Part shown: positions 40,617 through 48,664 of the stretch, one piece after another
How positions within the stretch are numbered: the first letter of the stretch is position 1
Layout: every line of letters starts with the position of its first letter
Assembly: GCF_019049245.1 (NCBI RefSeq)
Contig: NZ_JAGMUK010000054.1
Coordinates: 300,967-364,966 of the forward strand
DNA length: 64,000 bases
Origin: Streptomyces sp. AC555_RSS877
GTDB taxonomy: Bacteria > Actinomycetota > Actinomycetes > Streptomycetales > Streptomycetaceae
Reading direction: 5' to 3'
Translations under genes and position numbers: made by a program
The notes under the pieces: model-generated
What the model was told of the DNA's origin: nothing
Databases searched by the model: none
Seen by the model: only the letters and a program-made list of their open reading frames with translations

Positions 40617-41591
40617 ATGGAAGTCCCCGCTCCCGCTCCCGCCCCCGTCACCGGATCCGTGGAGGTCCCCGGCGAGGCCGGACACGTCATCGCCGGCGCG
40701 GGACCCACCCTGCGCCCCGGTGAGCGTCCCACCGTGCGGCTGCGGGACGCCGGGCCCGACGACCCGCCGCGGTACGCCCCCGAGTGGCTGGAGCTGCGGG
40801 AGGGCGCCGACGCCGCCGCGCGGGCGGCCGAGCTGATCGATCCGCTGCGGATCCGGCTCGCGAACCTGCCGGGCAAGACCGGGACCGTCGTCCACGACCT
40901 GGGCTGCGGCACCGGCTCGATGGGCCGCTGGCTGGCCCCCCGCCTGGACGGCGCCCAGCACTGGATCCTGCACGACCGCGACCCGTACCTCCTGCACTTC
41001 GCCGCCGTGGCGTCCCCGCGCGCCGGCGCCGACGGCAGCCGCGTCTCGGCCGAGACCCGCCGCGGTGACGTCGGCCTGCTCACCCCGGACGCCCTCGCCG
41101 GCGCGTCCCTGGTGACGGCGTCCGCGCTGCTCGACGTCCTCACTCGTGAGGAGATCGACACCCTCGCCGACGCCTGTACCGGAGCGGGCTGCCCGGCCCT
41201 GCTGACGCTGTCCGTGGCCGGCCGCGTGGATCTCAGCCCGTCCCACCCGCTCGACGCGGAGATCGCCGACGCGTTCAACGCCCACCAGCGCCAGGGCGGC
41301 CTGCTCGGCCCGGACGCCGTCACCGCGGCGTGCGAGGCGTTCTCCGAGCGCGGCGCGACGGTACGGCTGCACCCGAGCCCGTGGCGCCTGGGCCCCGCCG
41401 AGGCGGAGCTGACCGCCCAGTGGCTGCGCGGCTGGGTCGGCGCGGCCGTGGAACAGCGCCCGGAACTGCGCGAACGCGCCGACCGCTATCTGCAAGAACG
41501 CCTGGCGGCCTGCGCGGCGGGCGAGTTGCGGGTCGTGGTCCACCACACCGACCTGCTGGCACTGTCCCGGCCGACGGGCGGAGCGTCATGA
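40617..41591 (+). CDS. Class I SAM-dependent methyltransferase
   Basis: 324 aa. Motif I DLGCGTGSMGRWLAP and an acidic loop after it (HDRDPYLLHF) mark a SAM-binding Rossmann fold. ATG 40617 has GGAGGA with 6-nt spacing. An earlier ATG at 40521 also has AGGAGG, but the stretch between them has poor third-position G+C (about 70%), so it is probably untranslated. The stop overlaps the next start (ATGA). The acceptor is unknown; it presumably modifies the product of the pterin-like cluster. Confidence 0.8.
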   Translation: MEVPAPAPAPVTGSVEVPGEAGHVIAGAGPTLRPGERPTVRLRDAGPDDPPRYAPEWLELREGADAAARAAELIDPLRIRLANLPGKTGTVVHDLGCGTGSMGRWLAPRLDGAQHWILHDRDPYLLHFAAVASPRAGADGSRVSAETRRGDVGLLTPDALAGASLVTASALLDVLTREEIDTLADACTGAGCPALLTLSVAGRVDLSPSHPLDAEIADAFNAHQRQGGLLGPDAVTAACEAFSERGATVRLHPSPWRLGPAEAELTAQWLRGWVGAAVEQRPELRERADRYLQERLAACAAGELRVVVHHTDLLALSRPTGGAS

Positions 41592-42934
41592 GCGTGGAGA
41601 CGGTACGGACTTGGGCCGGGCTGCCCGGCGTCGAGCCGAGGGCGCGGCACACGGACATGGTCGTGGCGCCCGCCCTGGCCGGCGGCACGCCGGCGGCTCC
41701 CACGGGTGCGGCCGTCTCCGAGGACCGTATCGGCGTGATCGTGTCGGCACCCCGGCCCGGCGCCGCCCGCTCCTTGTTCTCCCGGTTCCCCCGGTTCCCC
41801 CGGTTCTCCCGCTTCGGCTCCCGGGCCCTGCGCACCCACTTCGGGACCGTGGTGGGCGTGGCCATCCTCTCCGTGCTGCTCTGGCGCCTCGGTACCGGCG
41901 TCTTCCTGGACGGCCTGCGCCGGATCGACGGCGTGACGCTGCTCGTGGCGCTCGGGATCGGTTTCGTCACCACCGTGTTCAGCGCCTGGCGCTGGCAGTT
42001 GGTGGCCCGTGGTCTGCGCATCCGGCTGCCGCTCGGCCCGGCCGTCGCCGACTACTACCGTGCGCTGTTCTTGAACGCCGCCCTGCCCGGCGGCGTCCTG
42101 GGCGACGTCCACCGGGCGGTCCGGCACGGGCAGAGCACCGGTGACCTGGGCCGCGGGGTCCGCTCGGTCGTCATCGAACGGGCCGCGGGACAGGTCGTCC
42201 TGGCCGTCGTCGGCGTCGCCGTGCTGCTCACGATGCCGTCGCCGGTCATGGCCGACGTCCGGCACTTCGCGCCCCTCATCGCGTTCGCCGCGCTGGGCGC
42301 CCTCGCCGTCGTCCTGGCCCTGCGGCCGAACCGGGCCTCCTCACGCCGGGAACGGGCGCTGCGCACGAGCTTCGGCGAGGCGCGCGAGGGGCTGCTGTCG
42401 CGCCGCAACGGGCCCGGTGTCGCGCTCTCCTCCGCCGTCGTCCTGGCGGGGCACCTCGGGATGTTCGTCGTCGCCGCCCGCGTCGCCGGATCCGCCGCCT
42501 CGGCCGCTGTGCTGCTGCCGCTCGCGGTCCTCGCCCTGCTCGCCATGAGCCTCCCGCTCAACGTCGGCGGCTGGGGCCCCCGGGAGGGCGTCACCGCATG
42601 GGCGTTCGGCGCCGCCGGACTGGGCGCGAGCAGCGGCCTCGCGGTCGCGGTCGTGTACGGGGTGCTGAGCTTCGTGGCGAGCCTGCCGGGTGTCCTGGTA
42701 CTCGTCGTCCGCTGGCACGCCGGCCTGCGTGCCGGGGCGGGAAACGACAGCGGGGCCCAGGCCGTCGCAGCGGACCCGGAACCCCGTCACACATCCCCGG
42801 CCTACTCCGTGGGCTCGCTGCCGGTCAGCATCGAGAAATACGTGCCGAATGATTCCGTCAGGCTCGCGAGGAGCACCTTCCCCTTTTCCGCGGAGCCCAG
42901 CGAAGGGCGGCCGATGACACCCGAATCGGTATAG
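41588..42934 (+). CDS. Lysylphosphatidylglycerol synthase TM-region family (UPF0104) membrane protein
   Basis: 448 aa. An N-terminal soluble part with a short repeat (FPRFPRFSRF) precedes several hydrophobic segments resembling the flippase-like domain of MprF, with the motif VFSAWRWQLVARGL, then AALPGGVLGDVHRAVRHG and PLNVGGWGPREGVTAWAF. Such proteins move or synthesise modified lipids. The last ~64 codons after VVRWHAGLRA are non-hydrophobic, and 133 nt of them run antisense to the creatininase gene, so the original end may have been lost. It is coupled to the methyltransferase by ATGA. Confidence 0.8.
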   Translation: MSVETVRTWAGLPGVEPRARHTDMVVAPALAGGTPAAPTGAAVSEDRIGVIVSAPRPGAARSLFSRFPRFPRFSRFGSRALRTHFGTVVGVAILSVLLWRLGTGVFLDGLRRIDGVTLLVALGIGFVTTVFSAWRWQLVARGLRIRLPLGPAVADYYRALFLNAALPGGVLGDVHRAVRHGQSTGDLGRGVRSVVIERAAGQVVLAVVGVAVLLTMPSPVMADVRHFAPLIAFAALGALAVVLALRPNRASSRRERALRTSFGEAREGLLSRRNGPGVALSSAVVLAGHLGMFVVAARVAGSAASAAVLLPLAVLALLAMSLPLNVGGWGPREGVTAWAFGAAGLGASSGLAVAVVYGVLSFVASLPGVLVLVVRWHAGLRAGAGNDSGAQAVAADPEPRHTSPAYSVGSLPVSIEKYVPNDSVRLARSTFPFSAEPSEGRPMTPESV

Positions 42935-43566
42935 CCGGACATACCGAGGGTCAGGAGATGACGACGGTCGTCCGCGACGAAATCGGAGGTCTCATAGCCG
43001 GGTCGGACACATTCGGGATGAGCGTGCAGAAGAATGGAGGTCTCTATTTCTCCCGCGTGCATGTCGGTGAGCAGCGAGGTGGCCACCCCTGCCCGCTCCC
43101 GCGCCGCCTCCCAGTCCTCCGCGGCCGGGAAGAGGGCCATCCGCTCACCCCGCGCGGAGGATTCCTGAACGACGTTGCCCAGCACGTAGTTCCCGCCGTG
43201 TCCGTTGACCACCACCAGGGTGTCGACGCCGGAGCGGCGAAGCGAAGCCGCTATGTCCCGTACCACCGCGTGAAGGGTGACGGAGGAAATGCTGACGGTT
43301 CCCGGCCAGGCCGCGTGCTCGTGCGAACAGGAGATCGTCACCGGAGGCAGGAGGTGCACCGGGTACGCCGCGGCGATCTCCCGGGCGACGGCACAGGCGA
43401 CCAGCGTGTCGGTCGCCAGCGGAAGGTACGCACCGTGCTGCTCGAAGCTCCCGACCGGAAGGACGGCCACCTGCGTTGAGACGTCCGCCCCTCGCGTCCG
43501 TACGTCTTCGGTAGTGTCCGCCGGCACCAGACCGTACGCAGCCGACCGTATTCCCGAACCACTCAT
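42802..43566 (-). CDS. Creatininase-family amidohydrolase, candidate FAPy deformylase (ArfB-like)
   Basis: 254 aa. Metal residues of the creatininase fold are visible: PVGSFEQHG (Glu42, His44), Asp53 in ATDT, HEHAAWPGT, VNGHGGN and DMHAGEIETS. In archaea a member of this family (ArfB) deformylates FAPy, the product of GTP cyclohydrolase III. It is divergent from the GTP cyclohydrolase II homologue with only 38 bp between starts, so the pair is likely co-regulated. The deformylase function is inferred from this pairing. Creatininase or mycofactocin-type roles are alternatives. Confidence 0.75.
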   Translation of the reverse strand: MSGSGIRSAAYGLVPADTTEDVRTRGADVSTQVAVLPVGSFEQHGAYLPLATDTLVACAVAREIAAAYPVHLLPPVTISCSHEHAAWPGTVSISSVTLHAVVRDIAASLRRSGVDTLVVVNGHGGNYVLGNVVQESSARGERMALFPAAEDWEAARERAGVATSLLTDMHAGEIETSILLHAHPECVRPGYETSDFVADDRRHLLTLGMSGYTDSGVIGRPSLGSAEKGKVLLASLTESFGTYFSMLTGSEPTE

Positions 43567-43604
43567 CTTTTCCCGGCCTTTCGTCTCTGCTTAGGAACCA
43601 GATC

Positions 43605-44264
43605 ATGACAGATAAAATTGGCGTGCTCGGCAAGAAGTCGCCACAGCGCACCGGTGTGGAACGCGTGGTGAATGCCCCGCTGCCCACCGTGTACGGGAAA
43701 TTCCAGGCGGTCGGCTACCTCGATCACGACCGCGGTGACGAACAAGTGGCCCTGGTCTACGGTGAGATCGGCACGGACGACGTCCTGACCCGCCTGCATT
43801 CCGAGTGCCTGACCGGTGACGCCTTCGGTTCCCAGCACTGCGAGTGCGGCGACCAGCTCGCCTCCGCGCTGCGCGCGGTCGTCGCCGAGGGCAGCGGCGT
43901 CGTCGTCTACCTCAGAGGGCATGAAGGCCGCGGCATCGGCCTGCTCGGCAAACTGCGGGCGATGGCGCTGCAGGCGGAGGGCCTGGACACCGTCGAGGCG
44001 AACCTGGCGCTCGGCCTGCCGGTGGACTCCCGCGACTACGGCGTCGCCGCCGGGATCCTGCACGACCTGGGCGTGAACTCGGTCCGCCTGATGTCGAACA
44101 ACCCGCGCAAACGCGAGGCGCTGGTGCGGCACGGCATCGAGGTCGCCGAGACGGTGCCGCTTCTGATACCGCCGTGCGAGAACAACATCACCTATCTGCG
44201 GACGAAGCGGGAGCGGCTGGACCACCATCTGCCCCATCTGGACGCGGTGGCGCACCTGTCCTGA
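43605..44264 (+). CDS. ribA: GTP cyclohydrolase II homologue with Met120 (SCO6655-like)
   Basis: 219 aa, a stand-alone GCH II domain. Zinc ligands Cys68-x10-Cys79-x-Cys81 and the catalytic region YLRGHEGRGIGL (102-113) are intact. At residue 120 it has Met (KLRAMALQ), where ordinary GCH II has Tyr (KIRAYxLQ). From memory, S. coelicolor SCO6655 carries the same Met120 and releases FAPy, the formylated intermediate, as GTP cyclohydrolase III does. No other riboflavin genes are near. It therefore probably feeds a special pathway together with the divergent creatininase-family protein. Confidence 0.9.
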   Translation: MTDKIGVLGKKSPQRTGVERVVNAPLPTVYGKFQAVGYLDHDRGDEQVALVYGEIGTDDVLTRLHSECLTGDAFGSQHCECGDQLASALRAVVAEGSGVVVYLRGHEGRGIGLLGKLRAMALQAEGLDTVEANLALGLPVDSRDYGVAAGILHDLGVNSVRLMSNNPRKREALVRHGIEVAETVPLLIPPCENNITYLRTKRERLDHHLPHLDAVAHLS

Positions 44265-44297
44265 TTCCCGGGCGGCGAGCGGGGACAGGAAGAGGGA

Positions 44298-45278
44298 ATG
44301 ACCGACGACGTCCTCTTCCTCTCCGGGCGGCAGGTGGCGCGCCTCCTCGACGCCGACGCGGCGATCGCCTCGCAGCGCGCGGCCTTCACCGCGCTCGGCT
44401 CGGGCGGCGCCGACCTGCCCGGGAAGATCATGCATCCCAGCCGCTTCGACGACAGTGTCGTCTTCGCGTACGTCTCCCGGATGTCGGCGGACACCGGGGC
44501 GGTCGCGAAGTTCGGCAGTGTCAACCCGGGCAACGCGGCGGCCGGGCTGCCGACCGTGCACGCCGTCGTCACCGTGCTCGACCCGGTGACGGGCCGCCTC
44601 GCCGCCGTCATGGACGGCACGGCGGTGACGACCCTGCGCACGGCCGCCGCGAGCGCCGTCGCCGTCGACGCGCTGGCCGGCCCCGACGCCGCCGACCTGG
44701 CGGTCCTCGGCTCGGGCACCCAGGCCCTCGCCCATGTGCGGGCGATCGCCCGGGTGCGGGGGCTGAAGTCGGTACGCCTGTGGAGCCCGACCCCGCGCCG
44801 CCGTACCCGCGCCGCCGAGACCCTTGCCGCCGAGCTGGGGCTGCCCGTCGAACCGGCCGACAGTGCCGAGGCGGCTGTGCGCGGGGCGTCGCTGGTCGCG
44901 GCCTGCACGCTCAGCACCACGCCGGTGGTGCGCGGGCAGTGGCTGGACGCGGGGTGCACGGTCGTCAGCGTGGGGTCGTTCGAGCCCGGCCGCCGCGAGG
45001 TGGACGCCGAGGTCGTACGGCGGGCCATGGAGACCGGTGCTGTCGTGGTGGACGACCCGGAGACCGCGGCCGGGCACGCCGGGCCGGTCGTGGACGCCCT
45101 GCGGGAAGGGCTGTTGACCCGCGACGACCTGATCTCGCTGGGCGAGGTGCTGACCGGACGGCGCACCGCCCGGACAGGGCCCGAGGACGTCGTTTACTAC
45201 AACAGCGTCGGCCTAGGCATTCAGGACGCGGCCGCCGCCTGGGCCGTCGTCGAGGCGGCGAAGGGGGAACACCGGTGA
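44298..45278 (+). CDS. Ornithine cyclodeaminase / mu-crystallin family protein
   Basis: 326 aa. Family features: KFGSVNPGNAAAGLPTVHAVV near the active site (shown in two parts: KFGSVNPGN and GLPTVHAVV), DGTAVTTLRTAAASAVAV, and the NAD loop LGSGTQALAHVRAI. Members are ornithine cyclodeaminases, ketimine reductases or N-substituted amino acid dehydrogenases. It begins a four-gene run with an FAD oxidase and two saccharopine-type enzymes, which makes reduction or formation of a cyclic imino acid from lysine plausible. It starts 33 nt after the GTP cyclohydrolase homologue, so it could share its transcript. Confidence 0.8.
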   Translation: MTDDVLFLSGRQVARLLDADAAIASQRAAFTALGSGGADLPGKIMHPSRFDDSVVFAYVSRMSADTGAVAKFGSVNPGNAAAGLPTVHAVVTVLDPVTGRLAAVMDGTAVTTLRTAAASAVAVDALAGPDAADLAVLGSGTQALAHVRAIARVRGLKSVRLWSPTPRRRTRAAETLAAELGLPVEPADSAEAAVRGASLVAACTLSTTPVVRGQWLDAGCTVVSVGSFEPGRREVDAEVVRRAMETGAVVVDDPETAAGHAGPVVDALREGLLTRDDLISLGEVLTGRRTARTGPEDVVYYNSVGLGIQDAAAAWAVVEAAKGEHR

Positions 45279-46420
45279 CCATGCGCGCCGGGGTCGTCGT
45301 GGTCGGCGGCGGGGTGATGGGCACGAGCATCGCCTGCCACCTGGCCCGGGCGGGCGTACCGGACGTGGTCCTGGTGGAGCGGGACGAACTCGCCTCCGGG
45401 TCCACGTCGAAGGCGGCGGGCGGGGTGCGGGCGCAGTTCTCCGACGAGCTCAACATCCGGCTCGGCGCGCGCTCTCTGGAGGCGTTCACCCGCTTCGAGC
45501 AGGACACGGGGTACGACATCGGGCTGCACCGGGTCGGCTACCTGTTCCTGCTGTCGACGCCCGAGGACGTCGCCTCCTTCGAGGCGGGCGTGCGACTGCA
45601 GAACTCCCTCGGCGTGCCCAGCCGCATGATCGACCCGGCCGCCGCCCGCCGGCTCTCCCCGCTGATCAGCACCGAGGGACTGCTCGCGGCCGCCTTCTCG
45701 CCCGACGACGGCCACTGCACACCCGAGGCGGTCGTGCACGGCTACGCGGCCACCGCCCGCCGCCACGGCGCGACGGTCCTGCGGCACTGCGAAGTCACCG
45801 GCATCGAACTGCACGGCGACGACATCAGGGCCGTCCTGACGACCAGGGGGCGTATCGCCACCGACACGGTGGTCTGCGCGGCCGGCGCCTGGTCGCGGGC
45901 GGTCGGCGCGATGGTCGGCCTCGACCTGCCCGTCGAACCGCTGCGCCGTCAGATCGCGCTCACCGAACCGGTCGACGACCTGCCGCCCGGCCTGCCCATG
46001 ACCATCGACTTCACCACCAGTCTCTACTTCCACACCGAGGGGCCCGGCCTCCTCGTCGGCATGTCCGACCCCGACGAGCGGCCCGGCTTCGCCACCACCA
46101 CCCACGACCGCTGGATTCCCCGCCTCGGCGCGGCCATGGAGCAGCGCGCCCCCGCCCTCCTCGACCTGCGCCGCACCGGCGGCTGGGCGGGCCTGTACGA
46201 GCTCACCCCGGACCACAACGCCCTGATCGGCGAGGCGACTTCAGTATCCCGTTTTCTGTATGCAACCGGCTTCTCCGGTCATGGGTTCCTCCAGGGACCT
46301 GCCGTCGGTGAAGTCGTCCGAGACCTGTACCTGGGCCGCGTACCCTTCGTGGACGTCAGCCCGTTGAGCGCCGGCCGGTTCGCGGCCGACGCCCCGCGCC
46401 CGGAGGCCAACCGCGTATGA
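45275..46420 (+). CDS. FAD-dependent amine/amino-acid oxidase (DAO family)
   Basis: 381 aa. The FAD motif GVVVVGGGVMGTSIACHLA stands at the N-terminus, followed by SGSTSKAAGGVRAQFS. C-terminal GGWAGLYELTPDHN and ATGFSGHGFLQGPAVG are typical of sarcosine-oxidase-like enzymes. Oxidises a secondary amine or D-amino acid. GTG 45275 overlaps the upstream stop (GTGA) and has AAGGGGG; ATG 45281 is the alternative. With the neighbouring LYS1- and LYS9-like enzymes it may oxidise saccharopine, pipecolate or a related imino compound (inference). Confidence 0.85.
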   Translation: MTMRAGVVVVGGGVMGTSIACHLARAGVPDVVLVERDELASGSTSKAAGGVRAQFSDELNIRLGARSLEAFTRFEQDTGYDIGLHRVGYLFLLSTPEDVASFEAGVRLQNSLGVPSRMIDPAAARRLSPLISTEGLLAAAFSPDDGHCTPEAVVHGYAATARRHGATVLRHCEVTGIELHGDDIRAVLTTRGRIATDTVVCAAGAWSRAVGAMVGLDLPVEPLRRQIALTEPVDDLPPGLPMTIDFTTSLYFHTEGPGLLVGMSDPDERPGFATTTHDRWIPRLGAAMEQRAPALLDLRRTGGWAGLYELTPDHNALIGEATSVSRFLYATGFSGHGFLQGPAVGEVVRDLYLGRVPFVDVSPLSAGRFAADAPRPEANRV

Positions 46421-47478
46421 CCGAGCTCCACCTGTGGCTGCGCCACGAGGTCCGCACCACCGAGCGGCGCACACCGATCGTGCCGTCCGACGCCTGCCGG
46501 CTCGTCGACAGCGGAGTGACGCTCACCGTCGAGGAGTCCCCGCAGCGGATCTTCCCCGCCGAGGAGTACGAGGCGGCCGGCTGCCGGATCGCGTCCGCGG
46601 GCTCGTGGGTGTCGGCGCCCGCGGGCAGCGTGATCCTCGGCCTGAAGGAACTCCCCGACGAGCCCGCCGAACTGACGCACCGGCACATCTTCTTCGGGCA
46701 CGCCTACAAGCAGCAGCCGGGCGCCGCCGACCTGCTCCGGCGCTTCGCGCGCGGGGGAGGGGCCCTGCTCGACCTCGAATACCTCGTCGACGACACCGGC
46801 CGCCGGCTCGCCGCCTTCGGGTTCTGGGCCGGCTACCTGGGCGCGGCCCTGGCCGTCCTCCAGCACCGGGGCAGGCTCCTCGCGCCCCTGACGCCCACCG
46901 ACAAGGACGCGCTGGACGAGACGCTGCGTCCGGCGGCCGGGGACGAGGAGTTCACCGCCCTGGTGATCGGAGCACTCGGCCGCAGCGGGCGGGGCGCACG
47001 CGTCGCCTTCCACACGGCCGGGGTCGAGCCCACCTGCTGGGACCTCGACGAGACCCGTGACCTGGACCGCGGGGCCCTGCTGGCCCACGACGTCATGGTG
47101 AACGCCGTCCTCGCCACCACCCCCGTCCCGCCGTTCCTGAGCGAGGGGGACCTCGACGTGCCCGCCCGCCGCCTGCGCACCCTGTGCGACGTCACCTGCG
47201 ACGTGGGCTCGCCCCTGAACGTCCTGCCGGTCTACGACCGCACCACCGACTGGACGGACCCCGCCCGCCGGCTGCGCAAGGAGCCGCCGCTGGACCTGAT
47301 CGCCATCGACAACCTGCCGTCCCTGCTGCCGAAGGAGTCCAGCACCGACTTCTCGGCCGCGCTGCTGCCCCAGCTCCTCGACTTCGGTGTGGGCGGGCCG
47401 TGGGGGCGCTGTCTGGACCGGTTCCGTCAGGCCTGCCGTGAACTCGGCCTCGTGGAAGGGCAGTCGCGTGACGTCTGA
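46417..47478 (+). CDS. Saccharopine dehydrogenase, lysine-forming type (LYS1-like)
   Basis: 353 aa. It resembles the alanine-dehydrogenase/LYS1 fold: HEVRTTERRTPI at the N-terminus, HIFFGHAYKQQPGA, LLDLEYLVDDTGRRLAAFG and a late VCDVTCDVGS-like segment (CDVTCDVGSPLN). This enzyme interconverts lysine plus 2-oxoglutarate with saccharopine. The start overlaps the FAD oxidase stop and the next gene begins inside its last codons. A LYS1-like gene directly followed by a LYS9-like gene gives a complete saccharopine route, rare in streptomycetes, which mostly use the cadaverine or lysine 6-aminotransferase routes. Confidence 0.8.
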   Translation: MTELHLWLRHEVRTTERRTPIVPSDACRLVDSGVTLTVEESPQRIFPAEEYEAAGCRIASAGSWVSAPAGSVILGLKELPDEPAELTHRHIFFGHAYKQQPGAADLLRRFARGGGALLDLEYLVDDTGRRLAAFGFWAGYLGAALAVLQHRGRLLAPLTPTDKDALDETLRPAAGDEEFTALVIGALGRSGRGARVAFHTAGVEPTCWDLDETRDLDRGALLAHDVMVNAVLATTPVPPFLSEGDLDVPARRLRTLCDVTCDVGSPLNVLPVYDRTTDWTDPARRLRKEPPLDLIAIDNLPSLLPKESSTDFSAALLPQLLDFGVGGPWGRCLDRFRQACRELGLVEGQSRDV

Positions 47479-48658
47479 GGTGGTTCCCGCGAGCGGCACC
47501 GTCCACTGGATCGGGGCCGGACTGTCCACCGGCAGCGGTCTGGCCACACTGTGCGAGGCGGCGGAGCGGGTACGGCTGTGGCACCGCACCGAGGAACGCG
47601 CCGCCGAGGCCCTCGACCGGCTGGGCCTCGCCGCGCGGGCCGAGCCGCGGGCGTTCACGCCGGACGCGCTCGCCGCCGACCTCGCGCCGGGGGACGTGGT
47701 CGTGTCGATGCTGCCCGCCCCCGAACATGCCGCACTGCTGGCCCTGTGCGTACGCGAGCGGGCGCACTTCGCGTGCTCCAGCTATGTGTCCGACGCGGTC
47801 CTGGAGCAGGTGCCCGCGGCCGCGCGGGCCGGGGTCGTCGTCCTCACCGAGGCCGGTCTGGACCCGGGCATCGACCATCTCTTCGCGCACAGCCTCGTCG
47901 CCCGCGCACGGGAGGCGATCGGCGACGGCACGCCGGCCTCCTACAGCCTCACCTCCTACTGCGGTGGCGTACCCGCCGTCCCGAACGACTTCCGCTACCG
48001 GTTCAGCTGGGCCCCCGCGGGGGTGCTGGGTGCCCTGCGCTCGCCCGCGCGTTATGTGGAGGACGGCGCCGAGACCACCGCCGACCGGCCCTGGGAGGCG
48101 ACCCGGCGCCACATCCTCGGCGGCGAGACCTTCGAGGTCTACCCCAACCGCGACAGTGTCCCCTTCGTCGAGCAGTACGGTCTGCCGCCGGCCTGGAAGC
48201 CACGCACCTTCGTCCGCGGCACCCTGCGCCTGGACGGCTGGCTGCGCGCCTGGGACGGCGTCTTCGCCGAGCTGCGGACCGGCGACGACGCCCGGATCGC
48301 CGCCCTCGCCCGGGAGCTGGCCGCGACCTACCCGACCACCGACGCGGACCGCGACCGGGTGGTCCTCGCCGTGTCGCTGGACGTGCGCGGCGGCGCCGGA
48401 CGGGACTGGTCGGGCGGCTACCTCCTGGACCTGGTGGGGGACGAGGAGGAGAGCGCCATGGCCCGCTGCGTCTCCCGCCCCCTCGCCCTCGGCGTCCGGC
48501 ACATCCTGGACGGCTCCCTGCCGCCCGGCCTCGGCCGCGCCGCCGAGACGGCGGCCCGCTCCGAGCAGTGGCTGGCCGAACTCGCCGGGGAGGGCGTCCA
48601 CTTCACCCTCCGGGTCGATCAGCAGAACGGGCGCCCTCGTCCGACCACACCCCCATGA
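47468..48658 (+). CDS. Saccharopine dehydrogenase, glutamate-forming type (LYS9-like)
   Basis: 396 aa. The N-terminal Rossmann motif is VHWIGAGLSTGSGLA, and conserved segments are SMLPAPEHAALL, TEAGLDPGIDHLFAH, SYCGGVPAV and a YPNRDS motif. This converts saccharopine to aminoadipate semialdehyde and glutamate or the reverse. GTG 47468 is preceded by GGAAGGG and overlaps the LYS1-like stop by 11 nt. It is the last gene of the operon; only 6 nt separate its stop from the convergent beta-lactamase-family gene. Confidence 0.8.
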   Translation: MTSEVVPASGTVHWIGAGLSTGSGLATLCEAAERVRLWHRTEERAAEALDRLGLAARAEPRAFTPDALAADLAPGDVVVSMLPAPEHAALLALCVRERAHFACSSYVSDAVLEQVPAAARAGVVVLTEAGLDPGIDHLFAHSLVARAREAIGDGTPASYSLTSYCGGVPAVPNDFRYRFSWAPAGVLGALRSPARYVEDGAETTADRPWEATRRHILGGETFEVYPNRDSVPFVEQYGLPPAWKPRTFVRGTLRLDGWLRAWDGVFAELRTGDDARIAALARELAATYPTTDADRDRVVLAVSLDVRGGAGRDWSGGYLLDLVGDEEESAMARCVSRPLALGVRHILDGSLPPGLGRAAETAARSEQWLAELAGEGVHFTLRVDQQNGRPRPTTPP

Positions 48659-48664
48659 CAGCCT

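Noticed and set aside
43605..44264. Reading this GTP cyclohydrolase as part of a riboflavin operon.
   Set aside because: No ribD, ribE, ribH or DHBP synthase gene or FMN-riboswitch-like leader is nearby, and residue 120 differs from riboflavin-type enzymes.
31678..48658. Idea that the nickel-type operon and the saccharopine dehydrogenases together form an opine metallophore (staphylopine-like) system.
   Set aside because: The two saccharopine enzymes match the LYS1/LYS9 pair and not a staphylopine dehydrogenase, no nicotianamine-synthase-like or histidine racemase gene is present, and the two groups are 8 kb apart with unrelated genes between.
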